Counted from the stretch's first letter, positions 23,201-34,585 are shown. The stretch: DNA of 64,000 nt from Theristus sp. LFF4_11 (GCA_030248135.1 JASANC010001709.1:19131-83130); one strand, 5' to 3'. Program-made: numbers and translations. The notes: generated by a model not told the origin, from the letters alone.

Positions 23201-26200
23201 AAGGATCGCAGCGAGCAGGATTCGAACCTGCGCGGGCAGAGCCCATTGGATTTCGAGTCCAACTCCTTAACCACTCGGACATCGCTGCATATGCTCAGAC
23301 TGGCCGCCAGGCAAGCACGTTCTATAAGTACGCAGTAACGCACAAAAACTGGAGAAAACAGCACACGTAATGTTATGCGCTGTCTGTGCAACAACACGAA
23401 GCGCGTTCTGTGTGTCGTGCTGTTTATGCACAGCGTAGTATAGCACAACCGACGCTAGTAACATTTCAAAACACACACCATAGAGCAACAGCATCAGATT
23501 CAGGTTACACTATTCCGCCACACTGAGCCGTGACAACGTGGCCGAGTGGTTAAGGCGATGGACTAGAAATCCATTGGGGTTTCCCCGCGCAGGTTCGAAT
23601 CCTGCCGTTGTCGAAGCCGTTTTTCCATTTTCTTTCAATAGAAATCGAACACAAAACTATGAAAACGAAACAACAGTGCTAAAAAACAGATAAGCGAATG
23701 CGGCATTTTAAAGGGGATCTCGCAATTTTTGTGCGAATCGGACACAACACGCCAACACTTAATAAAATTACACTTAATAAAATTGCCACGCCCACGCGTT
23801 TCAGAAATCGTGTCGCGTATGCTGATGCATTGTCGGACGTGCATGCCAACTATACGACGACGTCGTGCCGTTAATGCATCACAGATACAATCCGTTTACG
23901 CACGGGATTGCATGCGGAAAAAAACTAAAGGGCGTTTTCGCATTCAACGGAATATGTTACCGGCATTAAAAAATGCGCCCAACAATCCATTTCACGTTCA
24001 ATCTTCAAAATGCAATCCAAATCGAACCACCACAGTTGTTTTTCCACTCGACATTCCCCCACCATATCCTCGCGACGGTGTGAGGCACTGATGTGCGCAG
24101 CCTGCAACCAAAATGCAACAGCAACAATTTCTTGCGGGCTGCTGCACACCGGTTTCGAGGGTTGCGCACATCGGTACCCCCAGGGGCGCACGGGTATGGT
24201 CCACACAATGCATCTCTGTACGTCCAACGTACCAGAGGGCACTTTGTGCGTCGGCTGGTGATCGACGACGAGTCCAGCCGACTTTGAGCGTCTGTGGTGT
24301 CGCCGGTTGTAGGCCGGTGGTGGCACAGCGCCCGAGCCCGGCGTGTTGCCGGAGCCGGGCGGGCTCGGCGCACGCGTTTTGCTGCGTGCTACACGCTGCT
24401 GCTGCGGCACGACACGACCCGGTGTGCTCGGGGCGCCCGGCCCGGGCCGGACGCTCTGGCTCTGGAATGTGCGTGTGTGCATAAACTGCTTCTATATGAC
24501 CGACCAGTGTACAGCTGAGCTGACTGTGAAGTGTCTCTCTCTGTGTCAAAATATGCTCCAGTGTTTGTTGATGAAGTATAAAACAGATCACACTCGAATT
24601 GCGCAATCATCTGATCGGCTGCGTTGGTACTGAGTGTGGGAGTGCGCTGCTAAGTGCAGCCAATCAGCATGATCGTTTCATAACGTCGCCGTGAGTGCAC
24701 CAGCGACCACTACGCACTACTTTGGCTACACTACACACACTCAGCTACACTCGACTCGTCACCACAGCCTCCCATTTCATTGAGTATGCCCGAGTGCACT
24801 ATACCTTTGCGAGCGCGTCGGTGCTGCCGCCGAATCGGGCACTACTGGCCAGCGCCACCGACGGACTACCGCGCTCAAAGATCTCGCGAACCTTGAACAG
24901 AGCAACAAACATGACCGGCTGAGAGTTGTCGAATGAGAAAAAATGGCAGAAATACCGTTTCGGCATGCGACAAACCTGTCTGAGTTTCTTGGTTCTGGCC
25001 ATGACAGCCGCTTCGAGCTCGCGTTCTTTCTTGCGATGAAGATCCTCCTGTAATTAAAAGTAAAAAACACCGAAATGCGCAACAACAACCTGGAGTTTGA
25101 TGGTGCGGTTGAAAATCTGCTTCAAGCGCACCACAACAACAGCATATTTCCGAATAAACTCGAAATCAAAAGCCGATGAAACCGACTTTGTCCATTCTGC
25201 TCTGAGCGTCCGACTCGTAACGAGCGAGTCTCAGTTTCAGCGTGTTGTTCTGCTGTTCGAGTCGTTTGTTTTCGCCCATCAGCCTGCCCAGCTCATTTCT
25301 CGTCTGTCTCTCCTCCGCCTCGTACTCCTCGGCGCGGTGCCGGTTCACCTCGCTCTCCAGAATGTACGCCCGCAAACTCGCCTCGAGATTTTGATCTGAC
25401 CACAAAACACAAATTACGATCATGTAACATGTGTGTTTCGCTCAGTTGCATGTAAAAATGTTCTGATGTGACTGCACCCCCCCCCCCCGACTAACATTCC
25501 GTTTCGTAAGTCGTCTGCAGCTGCATTCGGTGTTCCAATTTTCGTTCAAAGTGCCGCCGCAAGCGCACCATCATGTCTTCATCGGCCGGACCGTGCAGCT
25601 GCAGCATACCGCAGAATTTGCTTGCACTATTTACAGTCAGTATCAGTAGTATTCAAAGCAAATGATCCCGTGCAAAACCGTGCACCGCCCAATCAGCAGG
25701 GTTTTGTTTTTGTTTGCTTCGTTGAGTTGGTCGTGCCAAAAGTTTTGAGCGTGGGGAGTGTGGTCTCTGTGGCCTTGGTGACTATCATCTTTTATTTTGG
25801 TTCCTCCGCTCAACACTCGCGTAAAGATGCAAACAGTTCGATGCTTAACGGGCGGGAGAATTCAAAATTGGCTGAAAAGTGACCCCGTGTCCTCAAGCAA
25901 CACGGCCGCGTCCCTCGTGTCATCTTGAAGCGGCGCATCAAGCGCTGAAACTGAGTTCCGTTCGACGTCTGCGAATGCATTGAGAGTCGTCCCCAAGAAA
26001 ACGACACAGCACGCCGAATGTGCGGCTCATTCATGTTCGTGAAAATCGCGGTTGTGTGCATCTGTGTCGCACTGACCGTGATGTTCGGCATCGCCTCGAA
26101 GAAACTGCAGCCGATGGTGGCGCTGGCGGCGAGCGCACGTTGCAGCGGCTGCTGCTGCTCGATCTCGGCTAGCTCGGCCGCGATCTGCTCCTCGAGTATC

Positions 26201-29200
26201 GCGGCGCGTCGTCGGCCGGTCGCCAGTCCGAGCTCGGCGGCAAAGTTCACCTCGGTGGCGCGCGCAACGACCACTTCTTGCGTCAACTCAGAGAACTGCA
26301 TCACGTGCTGCACGAGAAACACATGGAGTACACAAGACTTAGTCCGGTTCAGAGGTGGCATCCGGAGAGAATTTATTCCCAAAACTTTTCACGAAATTAT
26401 ATTTTTCCGCAAAGATTCCATCTCTAGCCGCCGGCTGAGATTGGCGGACCAAGCTGCTTGCGCTGTGTCGTGTGTGTGTGTGTTCGCGTCAGATTCAGAG
26501 CACCCGCGCAACAACCACCGCTCGAACCGTGTCCACACGACGGAGTGAACGTCCGTCTCCCGCGACGTGGCGGACATCTTCGTTGAATGCATTGCTCACG
26601 CCACATGGCAGCAGATTCACCACCCCACACGGGAGTTATGATCGGAAACACCAGTGTTTACAACAATTCGTATAACAGAAAAAAACCGCAACAAATCGCG
26701 CGCGATTTCCCGCAAAACGAACCAGGTTCTCCTCATAATCGCCGGCGATCGGATTCAAGCAGACGACCATGCGCACCTTGCCCTCGCCGTCGAAGTAATT
26801 CTTGAACAGATGCGTCAGCCGCGAGTCGCGGTACGGCACCATACGCTCCTGGCTGGTGCACTTCTGGTTCTCGCTGCAATTGTGACAATGTTCGTATTTT
26901 TAGCGCATTCTTTTTTTATGAATCCCGAATTTTTTCTTGTTTCTCATTCAAACTTCGCGCGCGCTCCTTGCACCCTGAAGAAAGCCGCCATATTTACTCG
27001 GCCATTCATTCCGTACGCATGTGACAACGCATGTTTAACATCACATTTCTGCGTCGTTACACCGCGAGTGTGCTGGTGACGTGTTACGGTGTAGTGCGCC
27101 CGAATCGTTGCGTTCGCCACACACAACAACACCAGAGGTGTGCACGCCGGACAATTCTTGCTGGTACCGGCTCGGGTGGCTGCGCGACGTCGACCTCACC
27201 TCCACCACATTTTTCTCGCAAATTTAGTGTCACATTCTACATGCGCAGCGCGATTTCAAATGCAAATACATTTATATTTTTAAAGTTTATTCTGTGTTTC
27301 GTTCGGAAAATGTGGCTTTGACTCTCAATTTCAATAAAAAACGGCAAACTGTAACGTCTTCGCGTAGCGAAGAAAATTTTCAAAAATTAGGCCCTGAGAA
27401 CGCATTTTACCTTGCGATTTTTGGATGTCATCCAAAGTAGTGTGCTGTCTATGACATTTATTCACGTGTTAAAAAACGCAGATGTTTAGAAACGTGCGAA
27501 CAAAAAGCTTACGTAGGAGCTACATGATACGGTCAAAACAACAGAAATATTATTAGATTGAATTGAACCGTTATCAGCAAAACGCTGAGCAATCTAAAAA
27601 ACGAACGATGAATTCGTGATCGCCATTGTCAAACAAATCATAAAGTGTCCACGTCCTGCGCCGGAGGCGCAGAAAAATTTTGAATCTGGGCGCAAAATTT
27701 CTTAAAAACAATCCCTTGAAATCTTCGAAAATTGAGAGAATCAAAAAAGCTGACCGAAACGACCAATTTCTTTGCGTCATACCAAATTATTTTGCGTCAT
27801 TGACGCACGATTTCGCGTAAAAAACCCTGTATGTCTGTGAAACTCACATTTGCGAAATAAAATGTGCACCATCTACATGCGCAGCGCGATTTCAAATACA
27901 AATACATTGCAACCAACTGAAGTACCACGACAGTCAGTCAATTGAAATCTTCGAATTTAATTTTGAAGCCATTTTTATTTTATTTGTGAAAATTGTGTCT
28001 CTTCCACCTGAGGCACTGCGCGACATCTGTGAATTAAAATGATTGCTCACAGCGATTTCAGCAGCTCACAACAAAAGCACAATGAGCAGACCTTAATTTT
28101 CACTGATAGATGCGCGACATGGGCAATCGATTTCGAAGTAATTTTTCAAATTCATGCATAAAACTTTTGTCTCTTTCAACTCCGACCGAGGCGCTGCGCG
28201 ACGTAGCCCCCAGGCCCTGCGCGACGCGCGACGTTTGCCGGTACCGGTACCCCCCGTGCACATCTCTGAACAACACGGCTGTCAACATCGATCGTCAACC
28301 GACCGCAGCTGCTCGATGCACTGCCGGAGCACCATGAGCGACGTGTTGATGTGTCCGGTCTCCTTCATTCGATCACCCTGGTTGCCGGTGCGCGAGCTGC
28401 GTTCGCTGCCGGCCAGGTCGACCAGGCACAGTTGACTGATGCGAATCTGCAAAACGAATCACGTGCTGCAACGTCGCACTTTCTTCAACCGGAAATGCAG
28501 TGAAGCAGACGCTAGACACGGGCGGTCAGTTTTGCTGAGACGTTTCTCATCATCCGTATCACAGTAAGTATTTTTTTTAATACGTGCCTCACCAACACCA
28601 ACCAACCAACCAATCAGCGGATTGTCTACGAATCAGGAGTTCACCTTGTTCTTGTCGTCGAGCACACGACGTCCGGTGTTGTCGAGTGGCGCTTGCACGA
28701 GGCGAATCGTGAACACACTGTGCGACCGACTGGACTCCGTGTTCAGCTGCGTGTGCGCGACGCGGCGCAGTTTCTGGCCTGCAAAGCAGTCGGCGTTTAT
28801 TTTGGGTTCACAGCACAGAAGAATGCAAGTGCACCAGCACACCCCCCGACACTCGCTGCACATGTTCTATTGAGCAACTTGGACTGACCCCCCAAAATCA
28901 ACAGCAGTCAATCCAGCACGTGTGCTGTCAAATAATGCAGCTGCAAACCACTATCACATTTCTTGGGGTTCTGCGACTCAATGCGTTTGCAGTCCGTCGA
29001 AAGGAAGATACAATTCAGAAATTCAAAAACATTTTAAGTGACCCGGCCCTATCTAGGGGACTCGGATCACTTTGCCAATTTTGAATGTCCCGCGTCACGC
29101 ATGAAACTGTTTGCCTTTCAACGCGCGCATTGAGTTGCGCAACCACAATGAAAAGATCATATACCTTGGACGAACACATCAAACGCCTCCTCGGTCGATT

Positions 29201-29494
29201 TCACCTCGATTTCGTTGACGCCACTAACGTACATGTTGTGCTCCATATCCTCTCGTAGGCCTTTGCTTTGCAATCTGCAAACGAAGAAAGATAAAAAGAA
29301 AACCAACAGGCAAACAGTCGATGTAACGCCAACAAAGGACAGTTGTACTTTGATGAATTGTTGGCGTTCGGATCGAGCAGATCGTAGATGTAGTTGTTGT
29401 AGATCTCGACGTACGACACAAACACTGCGTACGTGCTGTCGTCATCGACGTTGTGCACCTGCAATGGTACATGGTGACCACACGCTTCGTGGCC

Positions 29495-29543
<49 letters not shown>

Positions 29544-29557
29544 GCAACAACAACAGC

Positions 29558-29621
<64 letters not shown>

Positions 29622-32365
29622 GCAACAACAACAGATACAACACCGTCACCAATCGCACCAAACGCTTGCAAATTCGTGCCCGTGAATGCAGCGCGTTAAC
29701 GCCAATTCATGCACGACGTATATACAGGGTGGGCCAAAAAAAGGTTCCATTTTCAAACTGCTGTCACTAGCTGGTGTTTTAATATTATGAGCTGAAATTT
29801 TCAGCACTGATAAAACATATGATGCCATTTTACTGACAAAAATTTTTTTCCGATCTATAATTCCTAGCGCTTACTGTGGCAGATTTTCTAAAAAGCTCGA
29901 AAAATCAACAATTTGACTGAAAAGAGTGCAATAAAAAGTTAGTATCAAGATGCGTGATTCAATTTTGAAACTGTTGCGAAGAGGACAAATGAGTCTTTTT
30001 GGATACCCGGGGTATTGATAGTTCAAATCATGCGCTCAGAGTGGAAAGGTCTCACACTTGAATTGCATTTGAGCTGCTCGAGCGAAATTCTGATGTTTCA
30101 CAGACTTTTCGACTCGAGCCATGCGACTGCGACAGAAAGAATTGTTCAGTTGACTTTTTGTTTTGTGTGTTGCTCTATCTGTTAATCTTTTGAAAAGTTT
30201 TTCTGTGGTTTGACTAAAAACAGTGTTTCAGTTTCAGTTTTCTGCAGTTTCATCATGGTTAAGTGGACAGCAGAATAACGGGTCTGATATGCAATCTGGT
30301 GGGAGCAATCTGAAAGTTTTTCTGCAGTGACTCGCCAGTTTCGCGTAAAATTCAATCCAGCCGCTGCCGGACGAGAACCTTGATCATGATTTGGATGTCT
30401 ATGAGCAATGATTCGTTGTGAAATTTTTGGTTAAAAATCCGTTTTTTGAAAATTTGGAAATTTTTAAACATTGTGCAGTAAAACTGAATCTACTTGACCA
30501 AAATGGATAAAAATTTTGTCAGAAAAATGGCATCACATGTTTTATTAATGCTGAAAATTTCAGCTCATAATATTGAAACACCAGCCAGTGACAGCAGTTT
30601 GAAAATGGAACCTTTTTTTGGCCCACCCTGTATATTTATATCATCCGGCACGTCACGTCATATATGCATGCTTGTATGAACGAGCACACGTGTTCGAAAG
30701 ATAACATGACATGCTTGACTGCTGTTTTTTGCTCCATGAATTAGACGTGACGTGCCGGATAAGTGTGCATGGATTGGCGGTTACCTTGCTCGACTCCGCC
30801 TGCCTCGGCCGCATCTCCCACTGATCGTCACGGTTGATTTCAGCGAGCGCACGGCGTCCGGGCGTTCGTTGTGCCAAGGTCACTGGAAAATGCAAATTCG
30901 ATCTGTCAAATTCATGATATTGACCAAGGAAGTGATCGCAGTGGATCTCCATACGAACACGCAAACGTTCCCGCTTTTCTCCCTGAACCTTTCGGCGCAG
31001 CTGCATTCAGCGAGTTCATCGACCCGCCGTTGGCGTCCAGTTTCGCGCGTTGCTTCTGCAGCGCCGCCTCCGTCTCCGACATGATGTCGAACGCGTTCAT
31101 GCCGTCTGGTGTGAACAGCTGCAAACATTAAAAAGTGATGAAAACGAAAAATCAAAAAAAAAACGCAGCGAGCGTGAAAGCTTGTTAGCCATGATACACA
31201 GTTCAACAGTGAGCTAGAGTCGGACTGACAGCAACGCACGAACGAACAATGATTTTGATTTGATAGCCAGTGCTAACCCAGAGAAGCGTACAGAACGCCG
31301 TCGAGTAGGGCGCCCATCGAGTTTTCTCAGTCATTACGTGCCTATACACCCCTCGGCGGGGCTGGTGGTCCCCCAAACGCACAGACGAGTCTGACGCGCT
31401 ACCACTCAGGCGACGAGGGGCGACATAAGCCACGGCCATCTGATGACAGCGCAATAATGAAATACCACTGCGAAACGCGCAACTTACACAGGAGGGCGCT
31501 TGCAGTGTGTCGATGCTGTTGAAGAGCACATCCAGACAGCGCGGCAGTATGCCCGGCTCGCGCGGATTGCCGGTCATCGTGAACGTCTTGCCGGAGCCGG
31601 TGATGCCGTACGTGAACAGCAGGCCGTTGTTGCCGTGCACCAAGTCGCACACCAACGGAAACGCCACGCGGTCGAACACGTCCTCCTGGCTGCACCAGTC
31701 CGCGAACACGCGCGTGAACTTGTTCGTGGACTGCAGTGGAAAACGTCAGAGTGGGGTGACGAATAACAATCACACTCGCTCAGTGAAGCCGTTGGCATCG
31801 AATACAACAGACACCGAGAAAAGCTGAATAGTCCGCATGCTGGCTCATTCAGCTCACCGTGCGACAGAATGCAAAGAGCGGGAAACGAGAATACAGAACG
31901 ACTGCCAAAGCAAACGTAAATCACAACTGCGATTCTGCGGACATGGCACAATTGCATTTATTTCGTTTTTGCGCGACAAATAAGTCGACGCAGTATTTCG
32001 CAGACCTCCTTCGGCAACTGCAACTGTTTCGACGGCAGCCAGGAGGCCGGCGGGAAGATCTTGACCGTGTAGTCGTCCTCGGTGCTCGAGCACGTCTCCG
32101 TGCCGTCGTCCGGCAACGGGCGAACGCGACAGAACACTTCGACCGGGTCGGATGGACCTTCGACAGCGCCGCCTCCTCCTGCACGCGCTCGTGTTGCCGC
32201 ACGCGGAGTGCGCGGCGGTGTTCTGTGCGATGGGGGAAGTTATTGCAAGAATGCGCACCCACCCACCATTGGCGTCGATCAAGTCCACAATGCACTAACT
32301 TCAATTCAAATTCAAACCATAAAGCAACGACGACAGAAACGCTACCTTGATCGAATAGCTGACAT
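20283..32365 (-). CDS. KIF23: KIF23/MKLP1, kinesin-6 of centralspindlin
   Basis: Twenty exons on the minus strand form one 878-residue frame (human about 960): 32346-32365, 32006-32222, 31488-31730, 30989-31118, 30785-30882, 29349-29458, 29165-29274, 28645-28778, 28304-28446, 26723-26873, 26077-26307, 25496-25598, 25187-25395, 25090-25119, 24976-25047, 24805-24918, 24233-24461, 21076-21221, 20600-20707, 20283-20321. Motor motifs: [13 protein letters not shown]-loop [15 protein letters not shown], switch [12 protein letters not shown], switch [11 protein letters not shown], and the neck segment [15 protein letters not shown] coiled coil follows. HHRRSKSAG matches the Aurora B/14-3-3 site RRSRSAG, and the C-terminal [10 protein letters not shown]...FNDVERL matches the family tail. 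It bundles antiparallel microtubules with RACGAP1 in the central spindle. Intron 18 begins with GC (AAG/GCGAGT). Two tRNA genes lie in intron 17. Confidence 0.96.
20436..20580. mobile_element. MITE B, copy 1
   Basis: Inverted ends CAGCTGATTGGTTGGTGCAC and CACCAACCAATCAGCTGAG, with mirrored GATGCATG/CGCATGCGTCACGTG inside. It lies in the last but one KIF23 intron. Relatives are at 51789 and 56465. Confidence 0.78.
21441..22763. mobile_element. 1.3-kb foldback element with repeated ~110-bp arms
   Basis: The outer ends are inverted: CCCGTTTAGCCGTCCG (21443) and CGGACGGCTAAACGGG (22744). Inside each end lie two to three ~110-bp units containing CGTTTATG, GTACGGCGACGT, CAGACAGATACGGACGCATAA and ACGTGACGTGCCGTGACGTG, left copies and right copies being in opposite orientation. 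The ~650-bp centre has no transposase that I can see. It lies in KIF23 intron 17. Confidence 0.85.
22885..23112. mobile_element. MITE C, copy 1
   Basis: About 225 bp, bounded by TTCAAACGTGTCCGGACTAA and, inverted, GTGGGACACGTTTAAAAAAA. An almost identical copy lies in opposite orientation at 34586-34815. It is located just outside the 1.3-kb foldback element. Confidence 0.85.
23207..23288 (-). tRNA. tRNA-Ser(CGA)
   Basis: An 82-nt cloverleaf: acceptor stem GCAGCGA/TCGCTGC, D arm with GAGTGGTTAAGG, anticodon stem TTGGA/TCCAA with loop CTCGAAA (anticodon CGA), long variable arm GGGCTCTGCCC, and T arm with GGTTCGAATCC. It has the class II form typical of serine tRNA. No intron. It lies inside KIF23 intron 17 on the same strand as KIF23. 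Confidence 0.96.
23532..23613 (+). tRNA. tRNA-Ser(AGA)
   Basis: An 82-nt cloverleaf: acceptor GACAACG/CGTTGTC, GAGTGGTTAAGG D arm, anticodon stem TGGA/TCCA with loop CTAGAAA (anticodon AGA), variable arm GGGGTTTCCCC, T arm GGTTCGAATCC. It lies 243 bp from tRNA-Ser(CGA), on the opposite strand and antisense to KIF23. Confidence 0.96.
24055..24206. mobile_element. MITE D, copy 2
   Basis: Ends ACCATATCCTCGCGACGGTG and GGGGCGCACGGGTATGGT, with the shared internal blocks CTGATGTGCGCAGC, CACACCGGTTT and GGTTGCGCACATCGGT. Related to 16888-17062. It ends 27 bp from the KIF23 donor at 24232. Confidence 0.75.
26941..27010 (+). repeat. Dispersed ~120-bp repeat, copy 2 (partial)
   Basis: Shares GCGCTCCTTGCACCCTGAAG, GAAAGCCGCCATATTTAC and CGGCCATTC with the copy after H3. 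It lies in a KIF23 intron. Confidence 0.65.
28968..29165 (+). repeat. Dispersed ~200-bp repeat, copy 4, ending at a KIF23 splice donor
   Basis: Contains TTCTGCGACTCAATGCGTTT, AGTGACCCGGCCCTATCTAG, GGGACTCGGATCACTTTGCC and CGCGTCACGCATGAAACTG in family order. The right end (ACAATGAAAAGATCATAT) runs into the KIF23 donor, whose GT pairs with 29163-29164 on the minus strand. Confidence 0.78.
29492..29640. repeat. (CAA)n microsatellite
   Basis: About 48 CAA units over ~145 bp with a few CAG interruptions, in a KIF23 intron about 35 bp from the acceptor of the exon that starts at 29458. Read on the gene strand it is (TTG)n, i.e. it lies in the region of the polypyrimidine tract. Confidence 0.97.
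29724..30631 (+). mobile_element. Decayed mariner-like element
   Basis: About 125-bp inverted ends start ACAGGGTGGGCCAAAAAAAG and close with CCCACCCTGT, flanked by TATA/TA. Around 30254-30390 a helix-turn-helix remnant reads MVKWTAE, then [15 protein letters not shown], interrupted by three stops, as in the N-terminal domain of many mariner/IS630-type transposases. No catalytic domain remains. It lies in a KIF23 intron. Confidence 0.82.
30643..30760. mobile_element. MITE E with CGTGACGTGCCGGAT ends
   Basis: Ends ATCCGGCACGTCACGTC and GACGTGACGTGCCGGAT are inverted repeats, with an internal ACATGACATGCTTG/GCATGCTTGTATG pair. Ends resemble the ACGTGACGTGCCGGATGG units of the 21441-22763 element, so the two may be related. 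It lies 12 bp after the mariner-like element. Confidence 0.8.
31258..31425 (-). mobile_element. tRNA-derived SINE, family A, copy 2
   Basis: Reverse complement of the 7572-7775 copy: B-box region GGGGTGTATAGGCACGTAAT, body GATGGGCGCCCTACTCGACGG and CTTCTCTGGGTTAGCACTGG. The A box (GGTAGCGCGTCAGACT) is still readable. It lies in the KIF23 intron between exons 3 and 4, with its head on the same strand as KIF23. Confidence 0.82.
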
Positions 32366-32552
32366 CTTCTGCTGTTAGGTTGGGTGGGTTTCTTATCTTC
32401 TCTTTCTTGCCTGGGCTATTATTGTTGCACCGCTCGATTTGCGGATGGCAAGGAAAATAGTGAACCCCGGTGCCCGGTCCAAAAAATTAGTAAAAATTCA
32501 AAATTCGGTGCAACCTGCAAGCAAACGCTCTATTATGTCTAGTGAACTTGAT

Positions 32553-32800
32553 GGCGTCCGTGGCGTAGCGGTAGAACTTCGGCCTGCAGTTCTGTAGGTA
32601 CGGGGTTCGAACCTCGCTGTGGACAAGACATACTCGTGGAAAATTAGAGTGACCAATGAACATCTAATGGTCTATTCCCTCCTGAGCCGACGGTAAAATT
32701 GGGCTCGGGGCAGTATTGCATTGCCCGTCTCCGCCGGAGTTTGGTACCTTCGGGTTCGGGTTTCCGGAACCGGCGCGCTTACAAATAAATTTAAAAAAAA
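32553..32800 (+). mobile_element. tRNA-derived SINE, family B, copy 1
   Basis: The head GCGTCCGTGGCGTAGCGGTA (A box), CTGCAGTT anticodon-like loop and GGGGTTCGAACCTCG (B box) resemble a tRNA-Cys-type head. The body has CTCCTGAGCCGACGGTAAAA, CGGGCTCGGGGCAGT-like and TTCCGGAACCGGCGCGC blocks, and the tail is A-rich. The copy at 54757-54950 shares body and tail. Confidence 0.85.
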
Positions 32801-32949
32801 AACTGAATGAGGGTGGGGAGGGAAGGAATTCGATTGAAGTTTTGTTATTTCTCGATTTTGAATCGGATACGAATCCACAAAAAATGATGTTGCAGTGCGT
32901 GCCAGCGAGCGTGCGTGGTCAAAACGCAACTTTTCAGACATATTCCTTC

Positions 32950-33252
32950 TTAAAAAGGCTTGGCTTAGGTTAGGATTCGGTTAGGAGTATGTTAGGATTA
33001 GAATTAGGCTTTAGGATTAGGATTTAGAACTAGGTCCGTTTTAGCAATGTCCGACAACGAGTGTGTCGGTTTTTAGAAAAGAAGGGCAACCGTGGATTTG
33101 TATACATACTTAAAAGTGATTTTTTTTATTTCTGATAAGTGGTTGCTTGCAATGAGTCGTTGTAGGTTCCTAATCCTAATCCTAATCCTAATCCTAAGCC
33201 AAGCCTTTTTTATAAGGTGAAAATGATCAATTTAGTTTTTGCATTTTTTTCT
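32950..33252. repeat. Palindromic TCCTAA/TTAGGA repeat element
   Basis: The left side has AAAAGGCTTGGCTTAGGTTA followed by TTAGGATT repeats. The right side has a CCTAATCCTAATCCTAAT run followed by CTAAGCCAAGCCTTTTTTAT. The two halves are inverted copies around ~120 bp of unique DNA. A single right-half copy is at 14360-14460. Confidence 0.8.
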
Positions 33253-34585
33253 TTCCTGTGTTAAAGGGCAGGGGCCACCGCTACTGCACATGCACCTGTT
33301 TTAATAATGATGCATTACGGCAACCGTGCACGGTGCACCGTCCGCATGGGGCTCGGTTTCGGTAAGTCTAAAAAATCCTGTATTTTTTTACTTTTGATCA
33401 ACGAAAAATTCCCTTCATTTCTTCAGAGAAACAAACCAGAACAGAGCAGGACAAGGACAAGCAAATACAAAAACCCATTTTATGAGAAGATCAAGATCAA
33501 CTCACTAAATAAAAGTCTAAAAATTTGTAAAATAAAACTGAAAGAATAAAATTGAGAAAAATTAAGGGAATAAAGGTAAAACACGGGAGTCGTCGCAAAC
33601 TTTTCATTTCACTTTTTATAACGAAGAAATTGCGGGAGCGAGACGACAGACGAGTGACGACGAGGCTTTGCCTACATTACTAAACCAAAGCCAAGTTTAC
33701 AGTCTGTTTTGTTGTTTAGTTCGGTTTCAATGAAGTCGTTGTAGGTTCCTAATCCTAAGCCCAATCCTAATCCTAATGAAGTCGTTGTAAGTGAAAAAAG
33801 CCTTGATTGAAGTTTGTTGAAGGGGTGAAACATTGGGATCAGGGATCAGCTCCAGCTCCGGTTTAGCTTTGTAGTTTTACGGACGACGAGCAAAGAAAAT
33901 TCAATTTTGCCGCAAAGCCTCTGAAACATTTTGATGCGGCATGCGGCGTTTCCATGCAATGCAATGCGATGCATCTGTTATTAGCAGTCCTGGCGGGTTT
34001 ATGTCACTTAGCCGGTTGTGCGTGGTTGTTTCAGTGGTGGTGCTGGTGATTCAGCACACAGAATCATAGTTTCAACTCTTTAGAAAATCAACTTTTTTGG
34101 GCACATATTTTCATAAAATGTCCACTGAAAATTCGTGGCAGCGCGCCAACTGTTGATTGCTAGCTCAAATGGAAACGCCTGTGTTCTCCTGAGGCGCAAA
34201 CCGTCTTTGAGTTTTTATTGTACAAAACTCAAAACATGTTCAACTTTCAAACAAAATATTTCTACAGTGCGTCTGTTCTGTTCCTTCCTTTCCTGCGCTG
34301 GTTTGTCACGTGTTTATCTCGCCATTGTGCATTGTTGTTGTCATGTAAGAAGCAAGCATGCCGTTATGTGCCGTTGATCATGGTTATTTCGAATTCAGAA
34401 TAAAATTTTTATCTGCATCTGGGTGTCTCATTCTCGGTTTCTCTAGTTTCTTCCTCAACCCTTTTTCTTATTTTTCTTTTACCCCTCCCCCGATCTCCGT
34501 AGTCCCACCCCAGTGACCCCACACAGACGGGCAAGGAACGTATTTTGATGAAATTTGAATATTCATTTGAAACTGCTGTAGCGTG

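Noticed and set aside
24010..24633. Several open frames on both strands around 24.0-24.6 kb
   Set aside because: Only the minus frame 24233-24461 fits KIF23 phase and the HHRRSKSAG motif; the others follow from GC richness.
29201..29685. Long polyglutamine/polyasparagine/polyvaline open frames on both strands
   Set aside because: They are readings of the (CAA)n tract in a KIF23 intron; the true exon beside it (29349-29458) uses a different frame.
32557..32630. Possible tRNA-Cys gene
   Set aside because: It has A and B boxes but poor acceptor pairing, and it continues into a body shared with 54757; it is a SINE head.
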